The notes beneath the pieces were generated by a model that saw only the letters and a program-made list of their open reading frames with translations, ran no database searches and was not told where the DNA came from. From the NCBI GenBank assembly GCA_009602725.1, contig WELB01000079.1, positions 496,482 through 538,929 of the forward strand: a DNA stretch of 42,448 nt, read 5' to 3'. This stretch comes from Spirogloea muscicola (taxonomy: Eukaryota > Streptophyta > Zygnematophyceae > Spirogloeales > Spirogloeaceae). A program made the translations under genes and the position numbers. Positions 32,690-41,959 of this stretch are shown here, one piece after another. Numbering within the stretch: the stretch's first letter is position 1; each line of letters starts with the position of its first letter.

Positions 32690-32800
32690 TTAGGCCATTT
32701 GGACCTTGTTCATTCTTTCTGGGCTAGCCACTACCAGCCCCCTTCAGAAGAGCTCGCATACTTGAAAGAGCTGTTTCTCTGGAAGAGCAGCTGCTTCTTG
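32690..32800 (+). mobile_element. LINE 3' UTR fragment
   Basis: Plus-strand match to the UTR block (TTTGGACCTTGTTCATTCTT..GGGCTAGCC..ACCAGCCCCC..AGAAGAGCTC). No coding part. Confidence 0.6.
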
Positions 32801-32912
32801 CTTAGCTCAGCTAGGGGCAAGGTTGGGGAAGGGAGAAAAAGGGAAGGACACAAACAACAGCTCTTCTAATATTAGGGAGAAGGCGCGCGCGTCAATAGGC
32901 GCGCCGAGCGCA

Positions 32913-33510
32913 TGCAATGTATGAAATGCCAATTCAAGCCGATACATTGTTCAGGCAGGAATCAGTGCAAACTAGGCTATATTAAACGGAGCTCTGTGCT
33001 AAGGTGTCTAAAGGCCGCTTACACCAGGTCGGTTGGTCGCGCGGAGGGATACGTGTCGCGCGCTGTAGAGAATGACCGGCATTACATTGGCGCGGGCCCA
33101 GTCGTGGTCGCACGCCACGGAAGCGCCACATCGGACGCTGACCAGGACGCGATGTGCTCCCGTTAAGGAGGAATAGGCGCCGTGAGCCACGAGGGTGGCC
33201 GGAATCGAGACCACCTCCCGAGGTGGTCTGGATTCCGATCAACCACCCCCCCCCACTCCGCCCCCCGCCCAAAGAGGGACAGCTGTCACCAACCCCCACC
33301 AATACTCGGAATTTCAAAATACGCATCCGCACGTCCGCCTCTGCCTCCGTGGCAGCGACACCCCCTCGACCCGGCGATCAAATCGTTTTGGCCGACCCGA
33401 CCCGGTGTAACCCGGCCTTAAGGTAACAGGGTGACTTCAGTATCCACGGGTGAGCACATACAAACTCGACAAGCCAGAGCTTGCGAGCGCTGCAAATTAA
33501 GCGAAAGCCA
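32913..33510 (-). mobile_element. LINE 3' end (subfamily 2) split by a DNA transposon
   Basis: On the minus strand, 33500-33437 encodes NLQRSQALACRV followed, after a frame change, by SLYVLTRGY and TGA at 33439-33437. The 3' UTR resumes on the other side of the transposon (33011-32913) and matches 41966-42075 of the copy at the window end. Confidence 0.8.
33012..33418. mobile_element. Non-autonomous DNA transposon, PIF/Harbinger-like, copy 2
   Basis: Ends are AGGCCGCTTACACCAGGTCG and the near-complement CGACCCGGTGTAACCCGGCC then T, flanked by TAA at 33009-33011 and 33419-33421. The interior shares CGTGTCGCGCG and ATCGGACGCTGACCAGGACG with copy 1, and holds a 10-base-arm hairpin (AGACCACCTC/GAGGTGGTCT) near 33210-33231. 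The empty counterpart of this insertion site is at 42066-42080. No transposase is encoded. Confidence 0.85.
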
Positions 33511-33514
33511 ACAA

Positions 33515-33640
33515 AACGCAGTGGCTGTCTGTGAAAGGCCAGCCCAAAAGAAGTGGCTCTCCCAATGGGGGCAAGGGCTGTGAGAAGCCAGCCCGAAAAG
33601 AATTGACAAGGTTCGAAGGGGCCAAATTACGAGCTAAGCA
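33515..33640 (-). mobile_element. LINE 3' UTR, two units
   Basis: Two successive diverged UTR units on the minus strand (GGCCCCTTCGAACCTTGTCA and GGGCTGGCTTCTCACAGCCC, then GGGCTGGCCTTTCACAGACA). No coding part. Confidence 0.65.
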
Positions 33641-33675
33641 GCGACTGTGGGGCCTGAAGAGGCTATGGCTGAAGG

Positions 33676-33735
33676 GGGGAGGATGGACCACTCAGTAGTT
33701 ACGAGTAAGGAGCCTCACATCCGACAGCCCAAAAA
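33676..33735. repeat. Dispersed repeat shared with 20080-20140
   Basis: GGAGGATGGACCACTCAGTA followed by TACGAGT and GGAGCC..CA..CCGACAG occurs here and, same strand, near 20085-20140. It does not belong to the LINE UTR consensus seen elsewhere. Its nature is unknown. Confidence 0.6.
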
Positions 33736-34054
33736 GGGATCTACGGTCGTTTGCGAGGGTGGGTTTGAACTTGGGGGAATGGTGGTGGCCACGTGGCGGC
33801 AGCTGACGTCCAGGGGCGGCAGCACTGGGCACGGCCGATATGCGCGGGGGGCTGGGCGGCGGTAGCCAGGTGCCCCGCGCAATAATCAGCCCACCGATAC
33901 TGTCGGCGCAGCCCGAGACAAGAGTGACCCCATGACTCGCTTAACTGCGATAGGCAGGCTGTGGTGTACCGGGGGGGGTGAGCTCCCCAGCGAGGTTGGG
34001 GGCCGACGGCGTTGGATAAATCAATTACTAACCTTGGTATGTGTGTTTTCAGCG

Positions 34055-34345
34055 ATTTTCGGCCCCCTTCGGACCTTGTCACATCTTTTCGGGCTGGCTT
34101 GTCGCACCCCTCGTCCCCTTTTGGACGAGCTCAGTTCTTCTGATTCATAATTCAGAAGAATGGGCTGGCTTTTCACTGCCCTCGCCCTCTTGGAAGCAGA
34201 AAGACTCTTCCAGGAGAGGGCGATGGCGCTGATACTCCGACTCCTTTAGACCTTGTCCATTCTTTTGGGCTGGCCGGAAGCAAGCGCGGCCAGATTAACT
34301 GGCCTCTCCCGGCCACCAGTTAATCTGGCCGCGCTTGCTTCCTTC
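34055..34345 (+). mobile_element. LINE 3' UTR segments ending in a 27-bp palindrome
   Basis: Three partial UTR units on the plus strand (GGCCCCCTTCGGACCTTGTC at about 34060, a GGGCTGGCTTTTCAC.GCCC unit at 34160 and TTTAGACCTTGTCCATTCTT at 34245). The last runs into the LINE 3' terminus, which is present twice in opposite orientation. Confidence 0.7.
34276..34342. repeat. 27-bp perfect inverted repeat made of two LINE 3' ends
   Basis: Arms 34276-34302 and 34316-34342 are exact complements (GGAAGCAAGCGCGGCCAGAT then TAACTGG), separated by 13 bases. Both arms are the LINE 3' terminus. Confidence 0.9.
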
Positions 34346-34379
34346 TGATTATCCAGCACCGAAAAGGAAGAACACTAGC

Positions 34380-34625
34380 TCGAAAAGGGCCAGAAAAGCT
34401 CTAAAACACAGCGACTCAAGTGGCCACTGGCTGCTCAATATCCCCTAGTAGGCAGCCGCAGGTCAGAGAAGCAAGTCTCCCAGCAGCAGGTCCCCTGTTT
34501 ATAGCTAGAGGCTGCAGCCAATGTGCGCCCGGCAATCAGATGCAATGCCTGTGCCATTGACGGCTGCAGCAATACTGACAGGCGCATGCGATACACATGG
34601 GCGAGAGAGCCTTGGAAGAGCTACT
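34380..34625 (-). mobile_element. 5'-truncated LINE C-terminal region
   Basis: Continuous minus-strand coding: QGSLAHVYRMRLSVLLQPSM, AQALHLIAGRTLAAASSYKQ and CFSDLRLPTRGY, stop at 34437-34435. The start of a 3' UTR follows (TTTCTGGCCC). No frame change is seen across the 60 or so codons. Confidence 0.8.
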
Positions 34626-34764
34626 TATTACCTTGGATAGATAGGGCTTCGCTTTGTGTAGCCCACTATTTGCACTAGCTTTTGCCCGGACAGTGTGTTG
34701 GCTTGGCCTCCCTTTCATGGCATGCCCACAGCACGCCTTCTCATTCTGCAGCTTCTCCCTTTCG

Positions 34765-34870
34765 TCAATCCTGTGTGGGCTGGCTTTCCACAGCCCTCTT
34801 CCCATGTGGATGAGCTTACTTCTTCCTTACTTCTTACTTCTTCTTGGAAGAAAGAAGCTTATCCGACGGG
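34765..34870 (+). mobile_element. LINE 3' UTR fragment
   Basis: GGGCTGGCTTTCCACAGCCC with flanking TCCC and GATGAGCTT blocks matches the UTR on the plus strand. It is weakly conserved beyond that. Confidence 0.5.
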
Positions 34871-35102
34871 GCGAACGCTGTTAAACGCCCGCCCAGAAAG
34901 ATTGAAAGAGCTGGAAGAGCTTGGAAGAGCTGCTTCTCTTTCCTTATCACCGGCCCCTCATGGAAGCGTCTTTCTTCGCTTCTTTCTTTACCACCGAGCG
35001 AGCGCCACTGAGTGGAGCGCGGCGCACGCTCGTCGGCGACAAAAGGTGGTGGACGCACCCGGAGCACCCGTCGCTTGGGCGGCGGCGTGGTGGCAATTTT
35101 GA

Positions 35103-35340
35103 GAGCAAGCGCGGCCAGATCAACTGGTGGCTGGGAGAGGCCAGCCCAAAAGAATGGACAAGGTCTGAGGCAATGGAGTGTATTGAGTGGAGTGTTGGAG
35201 GGCCTGAATGGCCAAGTACAAAGGCAAGCTCAGAAGTGGCGGGCACGGTGGTGGGTGGCAGACAGAGGAAAGAGAAACAGCTCTCGATATACAGTCAATG
35301 GCTGTGAGAGGCCAGCCCAAAGAATGAGAGGATCGTGCAG
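35103..35340 (-). mobile_element. Two LINE 3' UTR ends
   Basis: 35104-35172 matches the last 70 bases of the LINE on the minus strand, including the GCGCTTGCT terminus. A second partial unit (GGGCTGGCCTCTCACAGCCA) lies at about 35297-35325. Confidence 0.7.
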
Positions 35341-35857
35341 AATCTGAGAAGGCCGGAAGCCACGAGCGAGAAGGCGCGCAGCGCGCATGAAACGCCAAAT
35401 CAGCCAAACGCTTTGGTCAGTCAAAACGCTAGTGCCCAAACAAGGGGGGGGGGCCACAACGCCAAGCAGAGGCGCGGGGCAGGGGGCCCGACGGCGCCGG
35501 CGGGCGGCGCGCCCATGCACCGAAAATTTCGAAGCGGCCCCCCGCGGCCGCGGCGAGCCTTCCATGGCTCATGAGGGCCAGCCACCCGCCGCACCCCTCC
35601 CGCGGCCGGCGCCATTCTTCACTCCCCGCCCCCCGCCGCGCCCGCCGCGCCCGCCGCGTGANCCGAGGCCGCCGCGAGCTGCCGGCTCGCCGCCCGCGTG
35701 AGGCCCCTGCGGCGCCGCTGAGAGCCCGAGCCTGGCGGCGCGCGAGGCCGGCCAGCATGCGCGGCCTGCTGGATCTCTGGAGGACCTGCCAGCGGCGCGA
35801 GCGCCGCCGCTGAGTGCAGCCGGCCCCGGGGGGGCGAGGACCCTCGCTCAAGCGGCG
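35341..35857. other. Very GC-rich 5' flank of GALT
   Basis: Presumed promoter and 5' UTR of the plus-strand GALT gene. It has a G run near 35443-35452, CCCGCCGCG-type low-complexity repeats near 35630-35660 and one undetermined base (N) at 35662. No gene recognised. Confidence 0.5.
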
Positions 35858-38800
35858 ATGCGGGGCTGGGGCGGCGGCGGCGGCGGCCGCCTGCCCAAGC
35901 GCGGCAGCTTCGGCCTCCTGCGACTGGATCCTGGGTCCTCCAAGTTCCGCTGGCGGCTCTCGCAGCTCATCACGGCCGCGATGTTCCTCGGCGCCATGGC
36001 CATGCTCCTCTGCATCGGGCCCGGCGCCAGCCCGGAGGAGGACGAGAAGCTCGAGATCCACCCGGTGATGGGCGGCAGGGGCCGGCGGATGGTCGCCATG
36101 GATGCGCACAGCAACGTCGACGTCATGCGGCATCTCCAAGAGGAACACACGCTCGACTCTGAGGGGGCCAACCTAGAGTCGGTTGAGACTGCCGATAAGA
36201 GCTGGCAGGCTGCGAGACTGGACGGAATGTTGCAGCAGAGGCCTCAGGCCTCTCTGCCAAGGGGGGATGCGAAGCCCCGCAAGGTGCTCGAGGCTGCGGC
36301 GCATCAGGTGCCCAAGAGCAGCGGTGCAGAGGTGGCAGAACTTCTAATTGGACAGGCATCACCAGAGCAGGTGTTGTTGGGGACTGCTGTTGAGGAGCCC
36401 GCGGAGGTGGTGGAGGACGGCCTGAGCCCCTTGCAGAGGGCAGCGAACGATGCCTGGGCCGCCGGCAAGAAGACCTGGAACGAGGTTCAGGCGGCTGACC
36501 TAAATGACATGACGGAGCAGACCAGCAAGGTGGCGCTACCCAAGTGCCTGCAGGCCATCACAAAGGTCAGTGTTACGACGACCTTGTTCTTTCAGCAGCA
36601 TTGGTGCCATGCCTCGTAGGGCCAGTGCACATACACGGCCCTCCTTCACAGTGGCTCACGGCGGTCCCTGTGGTTCTGCAGAGAGGGACAGAGATCAGGG
36701 AGAGCGGTTTCATGGTGGTCCTGCCTTGTGGCATGACGGTGGGGTCCAGCATCACGATTGTGGGTAGGCCGCGGGCGCCGGAGCTCAACGCGGCATCCTC
36801 CAGCTTCCACGTTGAGCTGCAGGGGCTGCGTGTCGTGGATGGAGAGGACCCGCCTCGCATCCTTCATGTGAATCCCCGCCTGATGGGCGATTGGAGCGGC
36901 CGGCCAGTCATCGAGCAGAACACATGCTACCGCAGCCAGTGGGGCATTGCGCAACGTTGTGAGGGCTGGCAGTCTCGCGACGAAGAAGAGAAGGGTAAGT
37001 ATGCCTTCCCTCCGTGAAGAACTGCGCTGCGCTCCTCGGAGGAGCAGTTGGCAGCCAACAACCATGATGACCCGGCACTCTGCCAGGTCACAGTACGAGG
37101 TTGCTGCCTACGTTGACAGCGTTGACTCGACACTGTAGCAAATGTGTCCTAGTCTGCACGCCCTCACCTGTGCTCATGCAATCTTGGGTCGTCTGCAATA
37201 TTGGCTGACTGATGCTGCAGTCGAAGGGTACCGGCGGTGCGAGAAGTGGTCGCAGCAGGAGGACACCATGAAGGACAATGAGAAGACGTCCGGGTGGTTG
37301 CAGCGGCTCATCTACCGTACCAACAAGGAAGCCCTGGAGTGGCCATTCCCTTTTGAGCACAAGAGAGTTTTCGTCATGACCCTGCGGGCTGGTTTCGAGG
37401 GCTTCCATGTCACGGTTGATGGCCACCACATCTCCTCCTTCCCATACCGCACGGTACATGCTTCTTGCTACCGTACTAGGTGGAGGCTCCTCGGTAGTCG
37501 TGCTGCAATGCGGCTTTCACATTGTAGCAGCTGTATTGCTTAGCATGTCATGATGTTACCGTGTGGTTACCGTATTGTATGCATGCTGATAAGAAGCCTT
37601 TGTGCTTGCTTATCCTGGACGTGTGGGAACAATTGCTAAAGCAGTTCGTGTCTTCTTGGCCAGACTCAGCATTCTGATCTTACAGTTTGGACTGATATTG
37701 GACTGATCATCACCAGGGGTTCATTGTCGAGGAGGCCACAGGCGTTCACTTTGGTGGTGACCTTGACATTCAGTCATTTGTGGCCACGACCCTGCCGCTT
37801 GCGCCGCCAGCGAGGCATGCGGTTCTTGAGCAATCGGATAAGCTCAAGTCGCCACCTCTGAGGGATGGCCCTGTTGAAATGTTCATCGGCATCCTCTCTT
37901 CAAGCAACCACTTTGCGGAGCGAGCTGCCGTGCGCAAGACGTGGATGCAGCACCCGCTCATCCGCAATGGCGATGTTGTCGCCCGCTTCTTCCTTGCCAT
38001 GGTAAGTCTGTGTCAGAAAGTCATTACTAATTTGCGATGTGTGAAGGCAGAGTAAAAGTCTAAGCCTTGTGTGCATCTGCAGCCTTGTTGCATGGTTGGT
38101 TAGAGATGGATATGTGCTACTTCTTTTGGGCTTGAAGAGTTGCATTGAGGACTGACGCTTGCTGTGCAAGACTTCCATCGATTGTCTGCTTGAGACGTGC
38201 ATAGTGAGGCTTGATTTTGGCTGACTCAGATATCAAGCACGCCACTTGCAGTTGCTTTAGGGGACCCTTTGAATCCTCTCATCTTACTTAGCGTATTGAC
38301 TCTTTTGCGTGTTTGCAGCATCCTAGCAAGCAAGTCAATCTGGAGGTACGGAAGGAGTCGGAGCTTTATGGAGACCTCGTCATTGTTCCCTTCATTGACA
38401 GATATGACTTGGTTGTCCTGAAGACAATTGAGATATGCAAATATGGGGTAAGATCCTGACTCCGTCTGTAGTCAATCAGGAATCAGTCAGAATGTAGGGA
38501 CAGCCAGGAGAAATAGCATAGTGTCAATTGCGCACCATGTCTACGCTTGCATTATTAAACAGTGTCCAATACTTCTGCTTCTGACAGAAGGCAAGACCAT
38601 CTCTATTGCAGGTCAAGAATGTGAGTGCCAAGTACGTCATGAAGGTGGATGATGACACATTTGTGAGGGTTGACACAGTGCTGGCTGAGGTCAAGGGCAC
38701 ATATCTAGAGGACGGTCTGTACATGGGCAACATCAATGAGTTTCACAAGCCACTACGTGAGGGCAAGTGGGCTGTCACAGAAGAGGTAGTCCTTGCTTGA

Positions 38801-39609
38801 CTTTCACCCATGGACAGTGTCTTATTGTCAGTCTCCACAATAAGACACTTGTTTCCACCGTGGTCAATTGTGATGAATATGGGCCAAGGATGAGGGGCTG
38901 TGAATATGAAACAAGTCAACAGTACAGTGCATATGATGCACATGAACATGTCATCTTGGGTAAGCAGGGACAGCATACAGATGACCTTAGTCTACTGAAA
39001 GGCGTGTGTAGGTACAACAATAGTAGAGGTAGACGTCTTGCAGCTGGAGAAGCTGACAGTGCTCCCACTCATTTGCAGGAGTGGCCAGAAGCAACATATC
39101 CTCCCTATGCCAACGGGCCTGGTTACATCATCACACGGGATATTGCTCTGTTCATCGCAAGAATGAGCAGAGGAAACAACTTGAGAGTAAGCTTGGCAAA
39201 CCTGGCTGCTGTTGGGCAGATTCAGTTGCCTGGGCCGTCTGCCAGACCTGTTGGCAGCAAGCGAGCGCGTGATAGCACTTGCTCGCGACCCTGCCGTAGC
39301 TATCTGACAGGGCGCTGGTCCATGTCTGCATCTGGACGTACTTCTAATCAAATAGGCATTGCAGGCTGATGTGACTTGCAACCTCCGGTCGTCTGCCAGA
39401 TTTTCAAGATGGAGGATGTGAGCATGGGGATGTGGGTTGGCCAGTTTGGACAGCATACTAATGAGACGCTGCACTACGTCCACAACTGGCGCTTCTGCCA
39501 GTTTGGGTGCATTGAGGATTACTTTACAGCGCACTATCAGTCGCCGCGCCAAATGATCTGCATGTGGGGAAAGCTTGCGCACGGCGAGCCGCGCTGCTGC
39601 AACCAGTAG
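35858..39609 (+). CDS. GALT2: Hydroxyproline O-galactosyltransferase, GT31 with galectin domain, 8 exons, 719 residues
   Basis: Type II Golgi enzyme; plant GALT2-6 add the first galactose to hydroxyproline of arabinogalactan proteins using UDP-galactose. Exons: 35858-36565, 36682-36994, 37221-37453, 37717-38001, 38319-38447, 38612-38785, 39079-39186, 39400-39609. All phases agree. The signal-anchor is at about residues 34-54 ([20 protein letters not shown]). A stem region runs to about 236. The galectin-like domain is at about 237-430 ([46 protein letters not shown]). GT31 follows ([31 protein letters not shown] with the Asp triad near 569-571, [25 protein letters not shown]). The C-terminus ends PRCCNQ. 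The stem is somewhat long for the family. The exact member (GALT2 to 6, or a pre-duplication ancestor) cannot be set. The start is the first Met of the open frame. Confidence 0.95.
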
Positions 39610-40640
39610 CGCACCAGCAGCCATGTGTGACAACCACACATCAGTTCACACTCTTATCTGCTAGGGCGTCTGCGCCTCTTCTTCAATCAGCTGCAATGGC
39701 TGGATAGTGTTGTCTGGTGCAGGTGCTCGCCAGGCAGGCCGCCCGCCTGCCTGAGCATGAGGTGCCATGCTCTGTGCGAGCTTTGATGCGTGCTAGCCGG
39801 TCAGCTTGGCTCCTGGCCAGGCCGGTGGCATGGGCTCCCGGAGATTGTTCACCTGACGCGAGCCAGTGCGCGGGGCGCAAGTTACCTAGGGCCACATTGA
39901 CATTCGCAGGCTTTCTAAGCAGCATATGTACTCATTGTTACTGGTGGATAACAAGTGTCCTTGCTTTTCCAACACCAGCTAGTAAGGGTGAGTTAGGAGC
40001 TGGGTCAAAGACTCCCTCGTTAATCCAATGTATTGTGTCCGGATTTCCTGGACTCAGGAGGACAAGCCAGCTCGAGGTGAATGGGTGCGCTGGCGAGCAG
40101 AGGCGAGCATGAGGTGCCTGCAGCAAAAGATTGGGGTCCAGGGGTAACGATCGCAGCCAAGCAAGTCAGCCAACCACGTAGATGTTTGGTCAATGTCAGT
40201 GCAGCTGCAGTCTGGGGGTTGCAAAGAGTGATACTTACAGGATGGCGTGGGCTGACGGCCTTGTAGAGCACAAGGAATAAGTGGGGCAGAGTTTGTGAAA
40301 AGTGGACCAGAACGTCACTCCAAGCCTGGATTTACCAGTAGAGCAAGCTTTTACTTAAGGGCATGGTGGTTGGTATTGGCCAGCCAAGAGTTGAACAAAA
40401 GTGATACATTAGTACCAGCACATTGGCGCTCGTCAGAGTGGAAGCAAAGTATAACCGACACACAACTTGACTCCAAGCCAGTAGGCGAAGGTTGAAAGGG
40501 CTGGCGACGAGAAATGGAGTCGTTGTGGCAGCCAGAAGCAGCGGGAAGAGTATAGGTTTGGGTTGTCTGTGACGAGAAGGCGCACGGTGCGCACAGAAAG
40601 AGAGGGAGGCCAGAGCAAGCGAGTAGACTGTCTAAGAGGA
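39610..40640. other. Gene-poor stretch after GALT
   Basis: Presumed GALT 3' UTR on the left. It has a 9-base-arm hairpin (CAGGCAGGC/GCCTGCCTG) near 39733-39754 and a repeated GAGCATGAGGTGCC at about 39756 and 40107. No gene was recognised. Confidence 0.4.
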
Positions 40641-40644
40641 GTTA

Positions 40645-41640
40645 TGGAGAATCTAACAGGGGCTAAGGTAACAAAACCAGAAACACACGTGAACGGGGAC
40701 TTAGCACTCATGAGTGAGCACAAACATATCTGCCAGACTATCTTTGGTGCTGGAACACCACCCCGCAAGCCAGTGGCCTGGCTTAGTGTGCGCCAAGCAC
40801 GGTGATGTATGGCTACAACAAGAAAAAGCTCTGGCTAGAGTCTTGGAGTGCTGCAAATCATGCTAGAGCCACATTCTGTAATGTGTAACCAATGCTTGTG
40901 GGACATTAGTATGCCCTCAGCTACCGGCCCAATTACGACGACGCACGTCGACCAGGTGGGCCAGGCGATGGAGGAGGGAGGACCACTTTATAACGTAGCC
41001 GCCATCATTGTCCATGGCGCACGGGTAAATGTGGTCTCCTTGGGGTGGTCCTTGTAGTGTCGCTCCATTTTTATATCTGCATGGTTTGTCGCCCAGCCAG
41101 GCATAGTCGGCGTGGGTGCCCCCACTGAAAAGCGTCAGTCAAGTATGATGTCAAGGAGGAGGCGAGGCCCGCCGCTCTGGGGAGTTGCATCAACATCCAG
41201 ACGCCTCAAGAACCGCTTGCCGCGTTTTTGGATGACGGGCAGGCTGCCCGACACCTGCTTTGCCAGTTGGTACCCAGCCTCGCGAACAGAAATTTTACAC
41301 TGCGAATCTTAGTAGGCTGAGGGAGGTATTGCGCTCACCTCTCAATACATCTAACCATGTGGGCAGCCAAGGGAATCTCTTCAGCAGATCCATGCCCACA
41401 CTTGTACAAATAGATGGCGGCAAAGCAGAGGAGGGGAAGGCCGAAATGGTGATAAATTGCTGTCTGGAAGAGGTTGTTGGGGGTGGGGAGCCGAAGGTGA
41501 CACATAGGTAGGAATAGCGTGAGCCACTCGGACGTCCCTGGAAAGCTGATAAAGCGGAGGCGAAAGAGACCATGCCCATCGTCCCGGTTTACTCCTCTCA
41601 GAACAGTCACGGCCTTCTCGTTGGCGGCGTGTGTGAAGCG
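40645..41640 (-). mobile_element. LINE copy retaining the Cys/His motif, endonuclease-like domain and C-terminus, several frameshifts
   Basis: Minus-strand order: FQTAIYHHFGLPLL and YKCGHGS..H..C (about 41520-41338); REAGYQLAKQVS, KRFLRRLDVDATPQSGGPRL and LLDIILD (41287-41138); ERHYKDHP (about 41060-41035); RGGVPAPKI; and DMFVLTHEC with stop at 40703-40701. The 3' UTR shows the CTAAGGTAAC segment shared with the copies at 33419 and 42073. This is the longest LINE remnant in the window and shows the order of domains. At least three frame breaks separate the parts. Confidence 0.8.
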
Positions 41641-41719
41641 GGTTCGTGCCTTGGGGTCGGACTGTGAAGAGTCCAACGAGCACACCATATGAATGTGCAG
41701 CGCTCGGCAACAGCGCTCG

Positions 41720-41885
41720 GCAAGTAGAAGGGAGCGACTAGAGGTTACTGAAAGTCCCCTTGCTGCCGTCTTAGCACTTAGCACCTTGCTTTCTGCACCA
41801 TCCGGCTCCTTCAGTCCTTGTCCGTTCCTTTGGGCTGGCCTCTCACAGCCACCAGTCGATCTGGCCGCGCCTTCTCCTTGAAGGG
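41720..41885 (+). mobile_element. LINE tail and 3' UTR
   Basis: Encodes SRREATRGY with stop at 41749-41751. The UTR follows (GGCTCCTTCAGTCCTTGTCC, GGGCTGGCCTCTCACAGCCA), then CCAGTCGATCTGGCCGCGCC close to the LINE terminus. Confidence 0.75.
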
Positions 41886-41959
41886 AGTTCGCTCGCGCCA
41901 TGAACCGCACGGCATCTTCTCTCTTGCTGCGCGGAGAAAGAGGGAGGGGAAGAATGGTG

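Noticed and set aside
31887-33420. Long open frames across the Harbinger-like elements (for example 33154-33426 plus, 33332-32982 minus)
   Set aside because: They are GC-rich shadows on both strands. None has transposase motifs, and the elements are defined by their ends and target duplications.
4972-35340. Initial view of the GGGCTGGCCTCTCACAGCCA repeat as an independent MITE
   Set aside because: It repeatedly follows LINE stop codons at similar distance and same orientation (for example 32552, 31155, 14761, 15296, 16389, 41751), so it is the LINE 3' UTR.
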